Source: Panulirus ornatus (lineage: Eukaryota; Arthropoda; Malacostraca; Decapoda; Palinuridae). From it: a stretch of 64,000 nucleotides of DNA. Under the pieces are notes generated by a model, which made no database searches, was not told the origin of the DNA, and saw only the letters and a list, made by a program, of their open reading frames with translations. Shown here one piece after another: positions 60,301 through 64,000 of this stretch. The stretch covers positions 24,067,036 through 24,131,035 of the forward strand of contig NC_092271.1 of NCBI RefSeq assembly GCF_036320965.1, in the 5' to 3' direction. The translations under genes were made by a program, and so were the position numbers. Within the stretch, counting starts at the first letter, position 1. The number at the start of each line of letters is the position of its first letter.

Positions 60301-62868
60301 TTGTCTGACAAAGTTTCACTTGGTATTACTTTTAATCTTGTTTCGTCAGAGCTCCTTAATTCATAGTTATTCCTAATCTTACTGTTAGGATATATCCTGT
60401 TTTACTGCTTCTACTAAGCAAAGTTCTATACTCTACTTTGCTTAATGTCTCAGTAAAATCAAGAAGTGATTTTTGTGCCTCTTTCTCAAGCTGGAATTTG
60501 GCTTTATTTCCAAATGTCTATAATTTTCAGTTATGAAGTGGAAGCCACCAAAGAATGACAGTGAATCTTGATGCTTGTTTCAAAGATCAGAGGCAGAGGA
60601 AAAATACCAAAGAAACAATTTTCTACAGCTGGCAACTCGTCTAAACATGACTTAAGGGCGATGAAACTGCAATCTAACCATATACGCTAAGTATCTATAT
60701 GGTTAATTAGCCCCATATTACCGTGATATACGAATACAAGTGGAATGCTCCTAATTACACTCCACATTTGTTACTGTATTCTCTAATCGCAGCAACAGCA
60801 AAACACTAAATATGTTGCGTTTAACCTTACATAACTCCTATTTAGGGATCTGCATCAACACCATCTGACCTCCAATGCTTTCCTACATCAATGTAACCCA
60901 TAGTTGGATTATATGAAAATAAGGAATGAAAAGTATGGACAGTGGTGAACCATATACCCATAAGTGATTTAAATTGCTGAAGAATGCAGGTAATGCCTGA
61001 GGACATGCACTTTATCATCGTGAAACAAATATCACAATCACAGAACTCTCATAAATTATCAATAAGAAAGAGAACTGAAAATATGGTAGGTAATGAGATA
61101 CTGGGGAGGAAAAAATGAGTTCTCATCCTGAGCTTTAATGAACAAAACGAAGTGACAAGCAAGAATTCCCTTCTTTCTCCATCCCAGCAAATTTCTATAT
61201 TTTGATACTTCTAACAACTTTTTCCAGCAGGATGTTCATAAAATTGTAAATAAGGTGGCATATGGAAAGTAAAGTACAGTGTTAACTATTACTGTCAGTT
61301 TTATTAATAAAAGGTGTGAAGACTTTCAATTCTTAGTTTTAGGTAGTACTCATGGTTACGGTACAATTTTATAAATTTCCACTTAATATGCTACCATTGG
61401 GTAAGGTTACTTATATTCAAAAGTATGAAAAAAAGTTTTGTATCTGTTCCTACTCTTCATAATTAAATATCTGGTTTGATTCTGACAACTTATTAGTCAG
61501 TGTTTACTGCCTTTCCCATTGAAATAGTACACTATATTTTGTTGTAACTATTGAACAGTACTAAGAACAGCCAGTAAAAGTGTTTTTTAAATATCTATTT
61601 TACCTACGTAATGACAAAGGAATACAGGACAATAATTGTCGTATTTGCTTCCGGTGTATAAAAGTTTAAGAACATTTACTTTTCATTTCTGTTTATCTAT
61701 GCATATGTATATGAATATGATAAGGCTTAGTACAATTAAGAATACAAAAGATTAATACAATTAATACATACTATGTGTCATTCATAAAAAAATCAAAGTA
61801 AATCTGTTTCATAGGTTTAAGCTCACACTGAACATTTGGAAAAATCTTGTCACATAAATGTGCCAACTACATTACCATAAAATAAATGTATTTTACATAG
61901 GATATCTATAAAATAATGATGCATTTAAAGGAAAATTTAAAAATAAATCTGGTCAAGACATGTTGCATTACATAGGCTCTTCTGATCGTTCTTACAACCT
62001 AAAACAGTATTATAATGAAATACCATACACCGAGGTATAAATTATGGAATAATATGGAAAACTGTATGTTAAATAGTTTTAATTTTGTAAATCAGCAGAG
62101 GGATGTATAGCATTTTAGACTCTTGTCATTTCAGATTCTGTCTGTATTAATATTTTTATGCTTCCTAACATAAGTTCTCGTGTAAGGCACCACTATAGGT
62201 AAGTATGTTTCGACTGTGAAAGAAAAAAGACAATAGTAACACCTTGTACCTGTGGTTTGTGGTACTGCACACATCAGCTGATATGATAAAAGTAATGAAT
62301 AATACTCCACACCTGGGTACCTTGATTAAAGAATAAGATGTAAGTAAATATTCAATAAGATCAAATCCCTAAAGCAACTAAACACATGTTCATGTGTGAA
62401 TTGAAAAATACATTTAATGATTGATTTATCAAAGGGCATGCAACAATCAGCTGTTCCCTATATATGTAAATACAACACTTTTCAAAAAATCCAACTAGGT
62501 AGTATACATTTCTGTCAACTCCACGTGCTGCTGTATGCTCCACCCATACTCTCTATAATTAGAACACTCTTACGCCATACACCACCACCCATCATAACAC
62601 ATCCGTGATACCCTAGCCAATTTTATCACAGTACTGTTGATTGACCAGTAGAGTCGTCGTGGCAAACAAAGGCTGGAAAAGCCCTTGCAAGTGCCTGATA
62701 AGCCCCGACTGAGAAACAAGTCGAGGTTTATTAACGGACGCTAAGGACCAAGTGAACATTCGGCTACTCTAGAATTTACCCTCTGCATCGTCCGGATTTA
62801 TATTAATTTGACAGTAACTTTGATACCAGAGGAAGAAGCAGCGTCACACTACCTTCTCGCCTACTCAT
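52461..62868 (-). CDS. PCNP: PCNP, PEST-containing nuclear protein, whole coding gene (four exons)
   Basis: Exons 62868-62853, 59070-58883, 53978-53833 and 52593-52461 join in frame (phases 1, 0, 2) to 160 aa. Residues 104-117 ([14 protein letters not shown]) and 118-128 ([11 protein letters not shown]) match human PCNP exactly across an exon junction. PSGISIKLG near 60 matches its SAISIKLG block, and the SFGI block is also kept. An acidic run (EEDDDDEEE) precedes the first motif. PCNP is a small nuclear protein with PEST signals that is ubiquitinated by UHRF2/NIRF and linked to cell-cycle control; the molecular activity is unknown. Human PCNP is 178 aa. The first exon is inferred from phase and donor; exons 2-4 are firm. 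Introns are 3.8, 4.9 and 1.2 kb, and the second holds a large LINE. Confidence 0.92.
53833..53978 (-). CDS. PCNP: PCNP coding exon 3
   Basis: Acceptor TTCCAG, then [35 protein letters not shown] and [14 protein letters not shown], donor GGGAG/GTGAGT. Phase 0 in, phase 2 out, matching its neighbours. Confidence 0.95.
53979..54384. other. PCNP intron 2, start of LINE insertion
   Basis: AT-rich. A 30-bp direct repeat ('aatgccataaaggaacactc' style) occurs at about 54145 and 54176. An ATT/ATG-rich tract at 54335-54390 is the tail of the minus-strand LINE. Confidence 0.6.
54385..56400 (-). pseudogene. RTE-like non-LTR retrotransposon, inactive copy
   Basis: Minus frames in order: [20 protein letters not shown] with [49 protein letters not shown] then a stop where motif A continues with [22 protein letters not shown] (motif B); [11 protein letters not shown] (motif C, catalytic Asp pair kept); a thumb-like [20 protein letters not shown]. 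This is the reverse-transcriptase core and C-terminus of a LINE. The endonuclease half is missing, so the copy is 5'-truncated. The 3' end carries the 'cctggtgctacctcactgac' module and an (ATA)n-type tail at 54390. The clade (RTE-like) is inferred from pattern only. Premature stops and frameshifts occur at about 55500, 55780 and 55200. Confidence 0.8.
56401..56709 (-). pseudogene. Upstream part of the RTE-like LINE, badly decayed
   Basis: Sequence continues in the same style on minus (for example [15 protein letters not shown] frames near 56440-56400), but frames are too broken to assign domains. Confidence 0.4.
56710..57145. repeat. Foldback of LINE 3'-tail repeats
   Basis: 56710-56945 reads in the plus direction as the family block 'catacttgcttgccttcagc' ... 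'agcgaggtagcaccaggaaa' ... 'aaaccacagctccctatcca'. 56945-57145 reads the same block in reverse: 'gaaggcaagaaagtatgaat', 'gtacatgtgtatgt', 'cttcgtctgtttcctggcgc'. The two are head-to-head inverted copies able to form a stem of about 100-200 bp with mismatches. Confidence 0.65.
57154..57442. mobile_element. Two inverted fragments of the TA-flanked SINE-like element around (TAA)n(TA)n
   Basis: 57160-57198 is the 'attcgccatttcctgcgata', 'gtgaggtagcgtta' end in minus orientation. After (TAA)n/(TA)n (57206-57298) the stretch 57330-57442 reads in plus orientation through 'caaaagaaggaacagagggg', 'ctcagtcctctgttcttgac' and 'acctcactaatgcaggaaat'. Confidence 0.65.
57470..57690 (+). repeat. LINE 3'-tail fragment
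   Basis: TG/TA-rich 'gtatatatgtatgtgtctgt' type DNA, then 'ggccattttctttcgtctgt', 'ttccttgcgctacctcgcaa' and 'cgatggagacagcgac', followed by (AAAAT)n. This is the 3' terminal region of the same LINE family in plus orientation. Confidence 0.6.
57784..57932 (-). CDS. Possible alternative terminal exon within PCNP intron 2
   Basis: On minus a strong acceptor (long T/A-rich tract, TATTTCAG) is followed by an open frame [49 protein letters not shown] and TAA. Its entry phase (1) fits the PCNP exon 1 donor but not exon 2. So it could be an alternative last exon after exon 1, part of an unknown gene, or an exonised repeat. I recognise no family. The surrounding repeats argue for caution. Confidence 0.25.
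58030..58720 (-). pseudogene. Jockey/CR1-like LINE reverse-transcriptase remnant
   Basis: On minus near 58700, [14 protein letters not shown] is RT motif A. After decay, [14 protein letters not shown] near 58520 is motif B (normally [20 protein letters not shown]). The following 58500-58030 has fragments in several frames that may be the rest of the element. In-frame stops show that it is dead. It lies in PCNP intron 2, in the same orientation as PCNP. Confidence 0.6.
58883..59070 (-). CDS. PCNP: PCNP coding exon 2
   Basis: Donor CACAG/GTATGT. The frame reads [60 protein letters not shown] and QTQ. I place the acceptor at CTCCAG above 59070 because phase 1 then fits exon 1. An alternative acceptor 18 bp upstream (CGCCAG) would be phase 0. 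KRPAAEG and EPKKK are candidate nuclear-localisation patches. Confidence 0.88.
59071..62852. other. PCNP intron 1, no second gene recognised
   Basis: 3.8 kb of AT-rich DNA without long microsatellites. A minus frame of 114 codons at 60311-59967 (begins [14 protein letters not shown]) is the longest. It is Cys/His-bearing but shows no known domain, and I treat it as chance or an old repeat. Confidence 0.4.
62853..62868 (-). CDS. PCNP: PCNP coding exon 1 (16 bp, inferred)
   Basis: ATGAGTAGGCGAGAAG then GTAGTG on minus: MSRRE plus the first base of a Glu codon completed by exon 2. It lies in a CpG-richer stretch (62880-62960, including CGCGCGGCGG) expected of a promoter or 5' UTR, with A at -3. 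The phase match supports it, but the donor is not ideal and no transcript is available. Confidence 0.5.
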
Positions 62869-63644
62869 TTTGCCTAAAAAGAAGAGGCGAAGCTCATAAA
62901 TTACGGACGACGCCGACACTCCTCTGCGCGCGGCGGCCCCACCAAGTATCGACTAATGTCCGATTTTCTGTTTTGCTTATATGTTTTTCACATATAGGGT
63001 CAGAAGCAATTAAGATGAAACTGTGTAATAGTGAAGTTTTATTTATGATGAATTTTAGTAATTTTCAATATATGATTTTTGTACTTGTTAAACAAAAAAT
63101 TAGTATTATAATATCAGAGAACACAAGTCAGAGACAAAAAGAAGACTCGAATACGGCAAGCACAAAATATCAGCAGAAGAGCTTCACCCTACCATGGTAA
63201 AATTTTTCTCTTTTTTTCCATACTTCACATACTTTATGTCAAAGAAAACGATATTTGTCATTCATTTTTTAAATATACATAGGAGACCGATATCTGTCCG
63301 AATGAATTAGAGGGTGATAAAGCTTGACTTCTAATTTTGATATATCTAGTGCAAAAAACAAGTTAAAGTTCCTGGCGAATTCTCAGACATATGAATGAAT
63401 AGGCATTGATAAGAAGTCCAATTACAGTGTTCGAGTGGATGAGAGTTTGTTAGTTTTAATTTAGTTGATATATGATCAAAGTCAGAGCCGCAGTGCTGGA
63501 GCCGGACGCAGGACAATCTAGTAAACAAATGGGTCGAAGGCGACGACTACACAACTAATTACTAATGGACGCCGGAATTTGACGATTTTTCGGTAATTTT
63601 CTCCCTCTCTCACCACCCTAGAGGATCCTTCAATCACCGTAGAG
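62869..63644. promoter_or_regulatory. Candidate bidirectional promoter region
   Basis: The interval lies between the inferred PCNP start (minus) and the candidate first exon on plus. It has a CpG-rich patch at 62905-62945 on the PCNP side and another near 63490-63600 on the other. No TATA box is clear. The middle is AT-rich. Confidence 0.35.
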
Positions 63645-63688
63645 ATGGCCGACACGCTGGTGCAAACCAATCTGGAGAAAATTAGCAG
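63645..63688 (+). CDS. Candidate first coding exon of a gene running out of the window
   Basis: ATG at 63645 has G at +4 (GAG ATG GCC). MADTLVQTNLEKIS, then ATTAGCAG/GTAGGT as a good donor (phase 2). Upstream DNA is moderately CpG-bearing, with a pyrimidine-rich CTCCCTCTCTC stretch at 63601. I do not recognise the protein from 14 residues. The next exon would be beyond 64000. It is divergent from PCNP. Confidence 0.5.
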
Positions 63689-63690
63689 GT

Positions 63691-64000
63691 AGGTGGCGGA
63701 ATGTCTGGTGAAACCCAGCTGATGATGACACTTGGGATGGCATAGAGAGGGGCGAGCCAGGCAGGGTAATTCTGGACCCCTAGGGCTGCCCTGCTCAACT
63801 CAACCACCTCAACGGCATGTGACCAATCTAAGGATTGTGTAGAGATCAAAGGATATCTTTTACATTTTAAATGCACAAAGGATATCTTTACGTTCGGAAA
63901 GAAATCCTAGTTATGTTGAGGTGACCAGAGATTTAAAGGCGCTCCAAGATAACTAAAAATGTTGGAAATACGTCTTTAATGTTTGATATTGTAGATTCAC
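63691..64000 (+). other. Intron of the preceding candidate gene
   Basis: No further exon is visible before the window ends. A short direct repeat, 'aaggatatctt', occurs at about 63848 and 63877. Confidence 0.35.

Noticed and set aside
59967..60311. 114-codon minus frame with several Cys
   Set aside because: No recognised zinc-finger spacing or other domain, and no splice support. It sits within an intron of AT-rich DNA.

Overview
The window is eukaryotic, from an arthropod and most likely a decapod crustacean. The reasons are two intron-containing bilaterian genes, arthropod-style TTAGG motifs, very dense dinucleotide microsatellites (TC/GA, CA/TG, TA) and families of short interspersed repeats built around 'gcgaggtagcg' and 'cgggattcgaaccc' cores. 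The phylum call rests on these features. The decapod call is an inference from repeat style.

Two genes can be assembled with splice sites and reading phase. (1) Hand, a class B bHLH transcription factor, lies on the minus strand with exon 1 at 41147-40563 and exon 2 at 34283-34101, giving 255 aa. The second exon is a short GC-rich piece that carries the conserved family C-terminus GRTGW...VWAQEL. (2) PCNP, a PEST-containing nuclear protein, lies on the minus strand in four coding exons: 62868-62853, 59070-58883, 53978-53833 and 52593-52461, giving 160 aa. A further plausible first coding exon lies on the plus strand at 63645-63688, divergent from PCNP. Weaker orphan first-exon candidates are at 22098-22159 and 43610-43693. 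A possible alternative terminal exon of PCNP is at 57932-57784.

Layout. 1-31 kb is repeat-rich intergenic DNA. It holds long microsatellites, degenerate minisatellites, tRNA-derived and 5S-rRNA-derived SINE copies, a palindromic MITE-like family carrying nuclear-receptor-type half sites, remnants of LINE reverse transcriptases, and a SINE-like family embedded in (TA)n. 31.9-32.2 kb is a striking E-box cluster just 3' of Hand. 34.1-41.1 kb is Hand, whose 6.3-kb intron holds a LINE fragment, microsatellites and one MITE copy. 41.2-46 kb is upstream DNA with CRE-type sites. 46-52.4 kb is AT-rich, almost free of microsatellites and without recognisable genes; part of it may be the PCNP 3' UTR. 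52.4-62.9 kb is PCNP, with a large RTE-like LINE copy, a foldback of the same repeat family and a second LINE remnant in intron 2.

The candidate of greatest novelty is not a new protein system. It is the regulatory-looking DNA around Hand: eleven CANNTG sites in about 275 bp, five of them exactly CATCTG, the box described for HAND-type dimers. Alongside it is a dispersed palindromic element that scatters AGGTCA-type direct repeats through the locus, including inside the Hand intron.
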